From NCBI GenBank assembly GCA_007117255.1, contig SKGU01000072.1, positions 1 through 15,926 of the forward strand: a DNA stretch of 15,926 bases, given 5' to 3'. This DNA comes from Natronohydrobacter sp. GTDB lineage: Bacteria > Pseudomonadota > Alphaproteobacteria > Rhodobacterales > Rhodobacteraceae. Shown piece by piece: positions 1 through 7,059 of the stretch. Every line of letters starts with the position of its first letter. The stretch's first letter is position 1. Both the position numbers and the translations under genes were made by a program. Under the pieces are notes generated by a model. It was not told where the DNA came from and ran no database searches. It was given only the letters and a program-made list of their open reading frames with translations.

Positions 1-2
1 AA

Positions 3-884
3 AAGGGCGCACCCGGCAAGGAGGCGCTCAAGGGCGTTGATCTTACCATCCCGGCAGGCAGCATTTTCGGCCTGCTTGGCCCGAATGGCGCAGGGAAATC
101 GACCATGATCAATATTCTGGCGGGGCTTGTGACCAAGACATCGGGGCAGGTGCGCATCTGGGGCTTTGATCAGGACATCAATCCGCGCCAGTCGCGTGCC
201 GCGATCGGGGTGATGCCGCAAGAGCTGAATATGGACCCTTTTTTCACCCCGCGCGGTGCGCTTGAGGTGCAGGCCGGGCTTTACGGCGTCCCGAAAGCGC
301 AGCGTCGCACTGATGAGATCCTTGCCATGATCGGGCTGAGCGATCAGGCGGAGGCCTATGCGCGCACGTTGTCGGGTGGCATGCGGCGGCGGTTGCTTCT
401 GGGCAAGGCATTGGTGCACAGCCCCCGCGTATTGGTGCTTGATGAGCCGACAGCCGGGGTTGATATCGAGTTGCGCCAGATGCTCTGGTCGAATGTGCGC
501 AAGCTCAATGAACAGGGAATGACCATCATCCTGACCACGCATTATCTGGAAGAGGCGCAGGAGATGTGCGACGAGATAGCGATCATCAATCACGGCTCTG
601 TCGTGGTGCGTGACCGGACATCTGCCCTGCTGGGGCGGCTTGATGGCAAAACGATCGTGCTGCGTCTGGAACGCCCGGTCGCGGCCTTGTCTTTGCCCGA
701 AGGCGTGAAGCGCGAAGATCGCAGTGATGGCACCCTTGCCCTGACTTATCGGCGCAGCGCTGTGAGTGCGGGCGCGCTGCTGGCCGCAGTCGAGCAGGCA
801 GGCGGGGTGGTGATGGATGTCACCAGCGAAGAGCCGGACCTTGAGGATGTTTTCCTGTCGCTGACCTCTGACAAGGCGGCCTAG
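3..884 (+). CDS. ABC-2 type transporter ATP-binding protein, YadG/NodI-like (5' end outside window)
   Basis: This is the nucleotide-binding subunit of an ABC-2 type exporter; it would hydrolyse ATP on the cytoplasmic face to drive a membrane permease. The frame is open from base 3 to a TAG at 882-884 (293 codons visible), and the first ATG at 105 is internal because the Walker A motif GPNGAGKST lies just before it. In order one sees Walker A (about 83-109), a Q-loop region (MPQELN), the signature LSGGMRRRLLLGKAL, Walker B VLVLDEPTAGVD, the switch histidine in TTHYLEEAQ, and a C-terminal extension ending LEDVFLSLT. From memory, the motifs resemble E. coli YadG (about 308 aa), so roughly 15-25 N-terminal residues are missing. 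No permease lies downstream: the next gene is convergent and starts its stop codon 3 nt away. Any adjacent partner must lie upstream, outside the window. The substrate cannot be told. Confidence 0.93.
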   Translation, partial: KGAPGKEALKGVDLTIPAGSIFGLLGPNGAGKSTMINILAGLVTKTSGQVRIWGFDQDINPRQSRAAIGVMPQELNMDPFFTPRGALEVQAGLYGVPKAQRRTDEILAMIGLSDQAEAYARTLSGGMRRRLLLGKALVHSPRVLVLDEPTAGVDIELRQMLWSNVRKLNEQGMTIILTTHYLEEAQEMCDEIAIINHGSVVVRDRTSALLGRLDGKTIVLRLERPVAALSLPEGVKREDRSDGTLALTYRRSAVSAGALLAAVEQAGGVVMDVTSEEPDLEDVFLSLTSDKAA

Positions 885-887
885 GGT

Positions 888-1667
888 CTAGGGGGCCACA
901 TCCGCCCAGCCGCAGGCTGCGGCAATCGCCACCGGGTCCAGCGCAGTATCAACCGCCATATCCTGCCGGATACTGCGCGCGCGCCGGTTGTGCCAGCGTG
1001 CCCGCCACAGTTGATGGCCCGTGCGGGATATCTTGATGATCGGGCTGCGCAAGGGCAGACGCGCGGCCCATTTGCGTTGCAGATAGGCGTAGGCTGCACC
1101 AAAACCGTCATCAAGCTGATCCTTGTAGCCGTCATTGTGCACCAGCGGCAGCGCGCAGGCATAGGAATGCAGACCCGCCGCGCGTGCTTGAGTCACGATA
1201 TCGGTGCCATAGAGATGCCAGCCTGCCAGCCCCTCGTCAAAGCGCAGGCCAGAGGCGCGGCGCATCACGATCAGCAATTCATCGAAGCTCTGCACGGCGC
1301 GTGGTTCAATCGCCACATATCCGACGATCTGCCCAAGCGAGCTGGACCAGACAGGCCCATAGCCGCGCCCGGTGTCATCGACCCCGTATGCGCCGATCAT
1401 CGCCCAGGCCGGGTCCAGCGCCGAGACCTCGCGGATGCGCTTTTGCAGCAGCCTTTCCCAGCCCATGGGCAGGAAGACATCGTGGTGCAGAAACACCAGA
1501 ATGTCTTCGCGCGACTGATCCAGCCCGCGATTATAGGCGACTGCGGCAGATGGCGCGTCCTCGATCACGCTCAGCGGCAGATCCGCCAGACAGGGCGAGC
1601 GCATCAGATTGTCGCGCAGGATTGCGGCATTGTTGCTGGCGCAGATCAGGCGGATACTGTCAGACAT
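888..1667 (-). CDS. Glycosyltransferase family 2-like protein
   Basis: This 259-residue protein looks like a small soluble GT-A fold transferase of the 'glycosyltransferase like family' group. The N-terminus IRLICASNN is a Rossmann-type first strand; AVAYNRGLDQSREDILVFLHHDV (about residues 43-65) contains the nucleotide-sugar site, with HHD in the place of the usual DxD. A later stretch, RRASGLRFDEGLAGWHLYGTDI, is typical of the acceptor/catalytic part of these enzymes. No signal peptide or membrane helix is evident. It is the second gene of a minus-strand pair: its ATG at 1665-1667 lies inside the end of the CNNM/CBS gene (8-nt overlap), so translation is probably coupled. Its stop is 3 nt from the stop of the convergent ABC gene. 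Donor and acceptor sugars are unknown; a role in surface polysaccharide or protein glycosylation is only inference. Confidence 0.85.
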   Translation of the reverse strand: MSDSIRLICASNNAAILRDNLMRSPCLADLPLSVIEDAPSAAVAYNRGLDQSREDILVFLHHDVFLPMGWERLLQKRIREVSALDPAWAMIGAYGVDDTGRGYGPVWSSSLGQIVGYVAIEPRAVQSFDELLIVMRRASGLRFDEGLAGWHLYGTDIVTQARAAGLHSYACALPLVHNDGYKDQLDDGFGAAYAYLQRKWAARLPLRSPIIKISRTGHQLWRARWHNRRARSIRQDMAVDTALDPVAIAAACGWADVAP

Positions 1668-2994
1668 CGCGTTCGCGTCGCGCGGTGTCGATGTTGCGAA
1701 TGCTCAGCCGCGTCACGCGATTGCCTTCGCGCGCCAGAACCTTGAAGCGGCAACCGTGGAAGGAAAACACCTGACCTTCTTCGGGGATGGACTGTGCTTC
1801 ATGGATGACCAGACCGGCAACAGTCACTGCTTCTTCATCGGGCAGTGACCAATCCATCGCGCGGTTGAGATCGCGAATGGTCATGGCACCATCCACCAGC
1901 ACATCGCCATCCGGGCCTTCTTCGACTTCGGGGGCGTGGGTGGTATCATATTCATCCTCGATCTCGCCCACGATTTCTTCAAGGATGTCTTCCAGCGTGA
2001 TCAGCCCATGCAAGGCTCCGTATTCATCGACCACCAATGCGAAATGACGCCGCAGACGCAGGAATTCCTTCATCTGCTCATCCAGTGGTGTGGTGTCGGG
2101 CACGAAATAGGGCGGGCGGGCAAGCGCGTTCAGGTCCAGTTGCCGCACGGCACCATATTTTCCCTCTGCCTCCAGCACGAGGCGGTGCATTTCGCGCACC
2201 AGATCACGCGCATATAAAATGCCAATGATGTTCTCAGGGTCTTCGCGATACATCGGCAGGCGTGAATGGGGCGAGTTGATGCATTGTGCGATAATGTCTT
2301 CAACCGGGTCATCTACATTGACGACCTCGATCTTGCTGCGGTGCAACATGATTTCTTCGACTGTGCGCTCGGACAGGTCGAGCGCGCCAAGCAGCCGGTC
2401 GCGGTGTTCTTTCTCAACAGATCCGCTGGAATGCCCCAGCGCCAGTGTGCCCGCGATTTCTTCATGCACCGACATGATTGCGCTGTCGGGGTCGATATTG
2501 ACACCAAACAGCGCCAGCACACGGCGCACGATGAAGCGCACCACGCTGACCACAGGTGAAAATACGGCTACTACGAAGCGCAACGGTGCAGCCACGCGCA
2601 ATGCGGCCGTTTCCGGGTTGGAAATGGCATAGGTCTTGGGCAGCACTTCGGCAAAGATCAGCACCAGAAGGGTCATCACCAAAGTGGCCAGGGCGACCCC
2701 GCTATCGCCGAAAAGTCGCGTGAACAGCGCAGTTGCCAGCGAAGCAGCAAGGATATTGACCAGATTGTTCCCCAGCAGGATCGCGCCGATCATGCGCTCG
2801 CTGTCCTCGGTCAGCTTGAGTGCGCTGTCTGCACCTGTGACGCCTTTGTCAGCCTGCGCTTTCAATTTGCCCCGGCTGGAGGCTGTCAGCGCGGTTTCCG
2901 AGCCGGAAAAGAAGCCAGAGATCACCAGAAGCAGCAAGATGCCCCCTGTCGTGATCCAGAAGGCTGTATCGATTGAGGTGGCGAAATCGCCCAT
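1660..2994 (-). CDS. CorC/HlyC-family membrane protein (CNNM + CBS pair + CorC_HlyC domain)
   Basis: This 444-residue protein belongs to the 'hemolysin-like' CorB/CorC/TlyC group, members of which act in Mg2+/Co2+ transport in the inner membrane; the haemolysin name is historical. The N-terminal CNNM (DUF21) region, about residues 10-195, shows hydrophobic segments FWITTGGILLLLVISGFF, GAILLGNNLVNILAASL, ATLVMTLLVLIFAEVLPK and RFVVAVFSPVVSVVRFIV, with the family motifs SGSETALTASSR and FAEVLPKTYA. A CBS pair follows (about 210-335; SRLPMYREDPENIIGILYARD and FALVVDEYGALHGLITLEDILEEIVGEI), then a CorC_HlyC domain (about 350-435; AMTIRDLNRAMDW, VAGLVIHEAQSIPEEGQ). A TGA in frame 31 nt upstream of the ATG at 2994 fixes the start closely; the Shine-Dalgarno is weak. 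It is divergent from prfA and leads the glycosyltransferase. The transported ion is inferred from the family. Confidence 0.95.
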   Translation of the reverse strand: MGDFATSIDTAFWITTGGILLLLVISGFFSGSETALTASSRGKLKAQADKGVTGADSALKLTEDSERMIGAILLGNNLVNILAASLATALFTRLFGDSGVALATLVMTLLVLIFAEVLPKTYAISNPETAALRVAAPLRFVVAVFSPVVSVVRFIVRRVLALFGVNIDPDSAIMSVHEEIAGTLALGHSSGSVEKEHRDRLLGALDLSERTVEEIMLHRSKIEVVNVDDPVEDIIAQCINSPHSRLPMYREDPENIIGILYARDLVREMHRLVLEAEGKYGAVRQLDLNALARPPYFVPDTTPLDEQMKEFLRLRRHFALVVDEYGALHGLITLEDILEEIVGEIEDEYDTTHAPEVEEGPDGDVLVDGAMTIRDLNRAMDWSLPDEEAVTVAGLVIHEAQSIPEEGQVFSFHGCRFKVLAREGNRVTRLSIRNIDTARRERDV

Positions 2995-3121
2995 TGGTTC
3001 CAGTTTCCCAAGATTGTGGGGTCATACCCCTGATTTCGTCATAAATCCTTGTGGCGCGCGCGTCCAGCGCCAGTCTGTCGAGGCTTGACCAGCGCACGCG
3101 GATTGGCCACTAGGTCACACC

Positions 3122-4177
3122 ATGTTTGCGCCTGAAACCCTTGACCAGATTATTCGCCGCTTTGGCTTTATCGAGGCCCGTCTGAATGAAGGGGTCGCGC
3201 CGGACAAGATTGCGGCGTTGACACGCGAGTATTCGGAACTGCGCCCTGTGGTTACGCAGATCGAAGCCTATCAGCGCGCCATTGCAGACCAGGCAGAGGC
3301 GCAGGCAATGCAGGCTGACCCTGAAATGCGCAGCCTGGCCGAAGAGGAACTGGCACGTCTGGAACGCGAGCTACCCGCGCTGGAACATGGCTTGCGTCTG
3401 GCGCTTCTGCCCAAGGATGCTGCGGATGCAAGGCCTGCGCTTATTGAATTGCGCCCTGGCACTGGGGGGGAAGAAGCCAGCCTTTTCGCCAGTGATCTTT
3501 TGCGCATGTATCAACGCTATGCCGAAGCGCGTGGCTGGCAGGTGCAGATGGTCAGCCAGTCGGAAACCGAACTGGGGGGATTGCGCGAAGCGGTGATGCG
3601 GATTGCGGGCGAGGGTGTTTTCGCGCGGTTGAAATTCGAATCGGGGGTGCACCGTGTCCAGCGCGTGCCGGTCACGGAATCGGGCGGGCGCATACACACA
3701 TCAGCGGCGACAGTGGCCGTGCTGCCCGAAGCCGAAGAGGTTGATATTGATATTCCGGCCAGTGATATCCGCATCGATACGATGCGCGCATCCGGCGCGG
3801 GCGGGCAGCATGTGAACACGACCGATTCTGCTGTGCGGATCACGCATTTGCCCACTGGGCTGGTGGTCACATCGTCCGAGAAATCGCAGCATAGCAACCG
3901 TGCGATTGCGATGGAAGTCTTGCGCGCGAAGCTGTTTGATCTGGAGCGCCAGCGCGCCGCCGATGCCCGCGCCGATGCCCGGCGCGCTCAGGTTGGGTCG
4001 GGGGATCGTTCGGAACGCATCCGAACCTATAACTTCCCGCAAGGGCGCATGACCGATCACCGGATCAACCTGACGCTCTACAAGCTTGACGCAGTGATGC
4101 AGGGTGATCTTGATGAGATGATCGATGCGCTGATCGCGGCAGATCAGGCGCTGCGGCTGGCCGAGATGGAAGCGTGA
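3122..4177 (+). CDS. prfA: Peptide chain release factor 1
   Basis: RF1 recognises UAA and UAG stop codons in the ribosomal A site and triggers hydrolysis of peptidyl-tRNA. The 351-residue length is normal for bacterial RF1. The N-terminal PCRF domain contains ELRPGTGGEEASLFA (about residues 105-119). The codon-recognition tripeptide is P-V-T (residues 183-185, in RVQRVPVTESGGRIHTS), matching the PxT pattern of RF1 rather than the SPF of RF2. The catalytic GGQ is at 227-229 (SGAGGQHVNTTDSAVRI), with Gln229 the expected target of PrmC. The ATG at 3122 is the first plausible start; the region before it has only a weak AGGT-like ribosome site. The stop overlaps the prmC start. A run of seven G at 3464-3470 falls inside the conserved GTGGEE codons. 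Confidence 0.98.
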   Translation: MFAPETLDQIIRRFGFIEARLNEGVAPDKIAALTREYSELRPVVTQIEAYQRAIADQAEAQAMQADPEMRSLAEEELARLERELPALEHGLRLALLPKDAADARPALIELRPGTGGEEASLFASDLLRMYQRYAEARGWQVQMVSQSETELGGLREAVMRIAGEGVFARLKFESGVHRVQRVPVTESGGRIHTSAATVAVLPEAEEVDIDIPASDIRIDTMRASGAGGQHVNTTDSAVRITHLPTGLVVTSSEKSQHSNRAIAMEVLRAKLFDLERQRAADARADARRAQVGSGDRSERIRTYNFPQGRMTDHRINLTLYKLDAVMQGDLDEMIDALIAADQALRLAEMEA

Positions 4178-5019
4178 TGCGCGCGCAAGAGGTGTTGGCC
4201 GAAGGTGCGCGCGTTTTGGGCGCGGCCGGCATAGACGGTGCCGCGCGCGATGCCCGCTGGCTGATGGCCCATGCGCTGGATGTGGCCCCTGACCGGTTGG
4301 TTCTTGCGCTGGGCGACCCTGTGAGCGCGGCGCAGATGGCGCGATTTCAGGCAGCGATTGCCGCGCGGCTGGCGCGCCAGCCTGTTGCACAGATCACAGG
4401 TGCGCGGCTGTTCTGGGGGCGGCGTTTCAAGGTCACGCCTGATGTGCTGGACCCGCGCCCGGAGACGGAAACCCTGATCGCTGCAGCGCTGGAACACCCC
4501 TTTTCGAATGTGCTGGACCTGGGCACAGGCAGCGGTGCGATCTTGCTGACATTGCTGGCAGAACGCCCGGATGCAAGCGGGGTGGGCGTTGATCTTTCGC
4601 CAAATGCGCTGGCTGTTGCGCAAGACAATGCGCAGGCTTTGGGGCTTGAAGGACGCGCGCGCCTTCATCTGTCCGACTGGTTTGCGGCAGTTGAGGGCGT
4701 GTTTGATCTGATCGTGTCCAACCCGCCCTATATTGCCGAAAGCGAACTGGAAGGGCTTGCGCCCGAAACCCGCGATTGGGAGCCGCGCATGGCGCTGGTG
4801 CCCGAAGGGTGCGATGGCAGTGGGCTTGCGGCATACCGTCACATCCTGTCCCGTATAGGTGAGCATCTTGCGCCCGGCGGCAGGGTGTTGGTGGAGGCTG
4901 GGCTGGGGCAGGGGGCCGAGATTGCAGAGCTTTTTGCTCAAGCGGGCCTGACCAGAGTAGAGATGCTCGAAGACATGACAGGACGCGTGCGGATGGTTCG
5001 GGGTGAATCGCCCGGCTGA
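4177..5019 (+). CDS. prmC: Release factor glutamine N5-methyltransferase
   Basis: PrmC (HemK) uses S-adenosylmethionine to methylate the side-chain nitrogen of the GGQ glutamine of release factors, which raises termination efficiency. The N-terminal helical domain (RDARWLMAHALDVAPDRL) binds the release factor. The methyltransferase domain has the DPRPETETL motif, the SAM-binding loop DLGTGSGAILLTLLAE (about residues 112-127), and the catalytic NPPY at residues 182-185 (VSNPPYIAESELEGL). The preferred ATG at 4177 overlaps the prfA TGA as TGATG; a GTG one codon upstream (4174) is in the same frame and would give one extra residue. The pairing prfA-prmC places enzyme and substrate in one transcript with likely translational coupling. 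Length (280 aa) is normal. Confidence 0.97.
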   Translation: MRAQEVLAEGARVLGAAGIDGAARDARWLMAHALDVAPDRLVLALGDPVSAAQMARFQAAIAARLARQPVAQITGARLFWGRRFKVTPDVLDPRPETETLIAAALEHPFSNVLDLGTGSGAILLTLLAERPDASGVGVDLSPNALAVAQDNAQALGLEGRARLHLSDWFAAVEGVFDLIVSNPPYIAESELEGLAPETRDWEPRMALVPEGCDGSGLAAYRHILSRIGEHLAPGGRVLVEAGLGQGAEIAELFAQAGLTRVEMLEDMTGRVRMVRGESPG

Positions 5020-5244
5020 GCCTGCGAGGCTGTGTGAAATCTGCAAGATTCCATCAAATATAAGAGGTTTTTGGGCAAAAGGACTTGTCACGAAGGCCGC
5101 AGCGTGCCAAGTGGAAGGCAAGGCAGCGCGCCATGACCGGTTGCACGCCTTACAACCTCCTTTCAGCAGTCCCTGTCGTCTGTGAACGCTTGCATAGAAG
5201 ATGAAACTGCACTGTATGCCATATTTGGCAGGATACATTAGCGC
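5020..5244. other. Intergenic region prmC to DUF4167 gene, probably with a promoter
   Basis: This 225-nt gap is AT-richer than its flanks and contains no convincing coding frame. I see no hairpin followed by a T-run, so prmC transcription may continue into the next gene. A TTGCAT hexamer at 5190-5195 followed after 17 nt by TGTATG at 5213-5218 is a weak sigma-70-like pair (only half of the -10 positions match), so a promoter for the downstream gene is possible but not shown. Confidence 0.3.
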
Positions 5245-6033
5245 ATGAGATCAACCAACAAACGCTCGCGTTCGAAACCGAACCGCCCCAAGACGCTGGG
5301 TAACATTCTGAACCGCGTCTTTGACAGTTCCGGCCCCGAAGGCAAGGTGCGCGGCACACCTCAGCAGATCATTGAGAAATATCAGGTTCTTGCGCGCGAT
5401 GCGCAACTGTCGAATGACCGTGTCGCTGCCGAAAATTTCCAGCAGCATGCCGAACATTACACGCGGCTTCTGGCGCAGGCACAACGCGAAATGCAGGCAG
5501 AGCAAGAGGCACGCCGCGCCAATCAGGAAGATCGCAACCGGCAGGACGATCGCAATCAGGATCGTGGCTCCCGCCAGGATAATCGCCAAGATAATCGTCA
5601 GGACAATCGCCGCACGGACGCGCGCCGTCAGGGCGATGATAGTGCTGGTGGCAATGCTCCGGCGCGCGAGGCTGCGGCACAGGACGCCTTTTCTGTTCAG
5701 GACGTGGACAGCTCAGGCGATAGCGACCGTCTGGTCGAAACGCCAGAGAGCAGATCGTCAGATCAATCAGACGCTCCCGCCGCCACCCCCGCTGCTGAAG
5801 CGCCGGCGCCAAAGCCCGCAAACCGCCGCAAACCGCGTGCGCCAAAAGCGACTGCAAAACCAGATGCCGAGGCGCAGGCAAACCCGGCTGAAGCTGGCAC
5901 CCCCGAAGCGCAGGCACAGCCCGAAGAGCAAGCAGCACCAAAGCCCAAGACCCGCAAATACACGCGCAAACCGCGCAACACTGATAGCGGCGATTCTGGT
6001 AATGTCGAGGTCAGCTCATCTGCTGCCGAGTAG
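5245..6033 (+). CDS. DUF4167 domain-containing protein with low-complexity tail
   Basis: The function is unknown. The first 85 or so residues (starting MRSTNKRSRSKPNRPKTLGN, then VFDSSGPEGKVRGTPQQIIEKYQVLARDA and AAENFQQHAEHY) match what I recall of the DUF4167 domain found widely in Alphaproteobacteria: a basic start followed by a helical segment. The remaining 175 residues look disordered: a Q/D/R/N-rich stretch (about residues 90-135) with three tandem RQDN units, an acidic Ser/Asp part, then an Ala/Pro/Lys/Glu-rich region with basic clusters (RRKPRAPKATAKP, KPKTRKYTRKPRN). No signal peptide or membrane helix is seen. The basic start, disordered tail and place beside prfA-prmC suggest nucleic-acid or ribosome association, but this is inference. 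It is followed at once by a strong terminator. The ATG at 5245 has a poor ribosome site. Confidence 0.9.
   Translation: MRSTNKRSRSKPNRPKTLGNILNRVFDSSGPEGKVRGTPQQIIEKYQVLARDAQLSNDRVAAENFQQHAEHYTRLLAQAQREMQAEQEARRANQEDRNRQDDRNQDRGSRQDNRQDNRQDNRRTDARRQGDDSAGGNAPAREAAAQDAFSVQDVDSSGDSDRLVETPESRSSDQSDAPAATPAAEAPAPKPANRRKPRAPKATAKPDAEAQANPAEAGTPEAQAQPEEQAAPKPKTRKYTRKPRNTDSGDSGNVEVSSSAAE
5572..5607 (+). repeat. 12-nt tandem repeat (three copies) encoding RQDN units
   Basis: Three near-identical 12-nt units, CGCCAGGATAAT, CGCCAAGATAAT and CGTCAGGACAAT, lie in frame in the DUF4167 gene and encode Arg-Gln-Asp-Asn three times. Differences between copies are all synonymous third-position changes, which points to retention of the peptide repeat. 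Degenerate Q-D-R-N units extend on both sides, from about 5530 to 5625. Confidence 0.85.
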
Positions 6034-6039
6034 CATGCA

Positions 6040-6073
6040 ACAAAAAAGCCCCTGATATCAGGGGCTTTTTTGT
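6040..6073. terminator. Bidirectional intrinsic terminator (34-nt perfect palindrome)
   Basis: The sequence is self-complementary over its whole 34 nt. Its core at 6048-6065 is GCCCCTGATATCAGGGGC, flanked by six A on the left and six T on the right. As RNA this gives a stem of GCCCCTG with CAGGGGC around a short ATAT loop, followed by a U-run in either direction. It starts 7 nt after the DUF4167 stop and ends 15 nt from the stop of the minus-strand AraC gene, so it would end both convergent transcripts. Confidence 0.93.
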
Positions 6074-6087
6074 GTCGACAGGTGGGG

Positions 6088-6924
6088 TTAGTGTAATATC
6101 TGCATCCGACTCAGGCGGGCCTTGCGGAACGCCGATGGCGGTTGTCCGGTCTGTTGGGTAAACGCGCGCGAAAAATAGCCCGGCGTCGAGAACCCAAGGT
6201 TGCGCGCGATGTCTTGCACAGCGATATCGGTTTCCAGCAGCAATCTGCGGGCTTCGAACAGGCGGCGTTCCTGCATCAGCGCAAGGGCCGTGCGTCCGCA
6301 ACTGGCCCGGCAGGCGCGGGTCAGATGTGTGGGGGTCACACCAAGGGCTGTGGCATAATCAGTCACATTGAGGGATGACCCGAACTCGCGTTCCAGCAGG
6401 GCGGCATATCGCGCGGTCAGGCGTTCATTCGCATTCAGTTGCGGGCTGGCATGCATGCCTTCTTCACTCGCTTCCTGGCTGTGACGGTCCAGCCAGATCG
6501 CAAGCAGGCCCAGTTGGTGATAGGCGGCCGTTTCCGCCTTTGGTCGCCCGCCATCGAGTTCGCGCTGAACCGAATCAATCAGATGCGCGACTTCCGCATG
6601 TAGCGTGGCATCGCGCAGGCGCAGATGCAGGGGTATGTCCGGCAGATCCAGTTTGTGATTGCGGCCAAAATACACGGCAGTTCCCTGAACGCGCGTCATG
6701 GCCTGAAATCCATGCAATGTGCCCGCCGGGATGAAGATGGCATTATGCGGATGAAAGCCGCGTGTACTGCCGCCCAGATTGATGCGTCCCTGACCATTGG
6801 TGATCCACAAGAACAGTGGTTCTTGCAAGGCGCGCATGGTTTCCAACTGCCATTTCGGTGCAGCAGTGAGTTTGGAAATCGGCAGCAGGCGCAGACGTGA
6901 GACTGTTTCAGGTATCTTGTTCAT
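6088..6924 (-). CDS. AraC family transcriptional regulator (N-terminal cupin-like sensor)
   Basis: This is a DNA-binding regulator of about 278 residues. The N-terminal half (LFLWITNGQGRINLGG, FHPHNAIFIPAGTLHGFQAM) is the beta-barrel/cupin-like effector domain of AraC proteins. The C-terminal hundred residues hold the two helix-turn-helix motifs: NVTDYATALGVTPTHLTRAC for the first and DIAVQDIARNLGFSTPGYFSRAF for the second, followed by TGQPPSAFRK, the usual AraC signature. The start was placed at the ATG 6922-6924, preceded by a purine-rich GGGGGGATAGAGG site. The frame stays open upstream to an ATG at 6966 and a TTG at 6975, which would add 14 or 17 residues but lack a good ribosome site. 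It lies 135 nt downstream of miaA on the same strand and convergent with the DUF4167 gene; neither neighbour suggests a target, and the effector is unknown. Confidence 0.92.
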   Translation of the reverse strand: MNKIPETVSRLRLLPISKLTAAPKWQLETMRALQEPLFLWITNGQGRINLGGSTRGFHPHNAIFIPAGTLHGFQAMTRVQGTAVYFGRNHKLDLPDIPLHLRLRDATLHAEVAHLIDSVQRELDGGRPKAETAAYHQLGLLAIWLDRHSQEASEEGMHASPQLNANERLTARYAALLEREFGSSLNVTDYATALGVTPTHLTRACRASCGRTALALMQERRLFEARRLLLETDIAVQDIARNLGFSTPGYFSRAFTQQTGQPPSAFRKARLSRMQILH

Positions 6925-7059
6925 TGTGCCTCTATCCCCCCGGACAAAGGCAAGATTACGACGCATGACGGGCAAGGAAAGGTTTTTTGTTCACGGCGGT
7001 GTGAAATTGCGTGATCCGAAAGCAGCGCGTGGCAAAACGGTGACTCTTTGTGCGCGGGC

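Noticed and set aside
3085..3113. Possible prfA promoter (TTGACC, then CACTAG)
   Set aside because: The -10 match is very poor and the implied transcript start is almost at the ATG; the -35-like hexamer alone is not enough.
3464..3470. Seven-G run in prfA as a phase-variation tract (a similar run at 10557-10563 in cdsA)
   Set aside because: Both genes are expected to be essential, the runs encode conserved or ordinary Gly codons, and seven G is short; more relevant as a place to check for sequencing errors.
4144..5238. 364-codon minus-strand frame opposite prmC
   Set aside because: It mirrors the prmC codons, is rich in Arg/Ala/His/Gln as expected for antisense frames, and shows no domain; prmC is certain by motifs.
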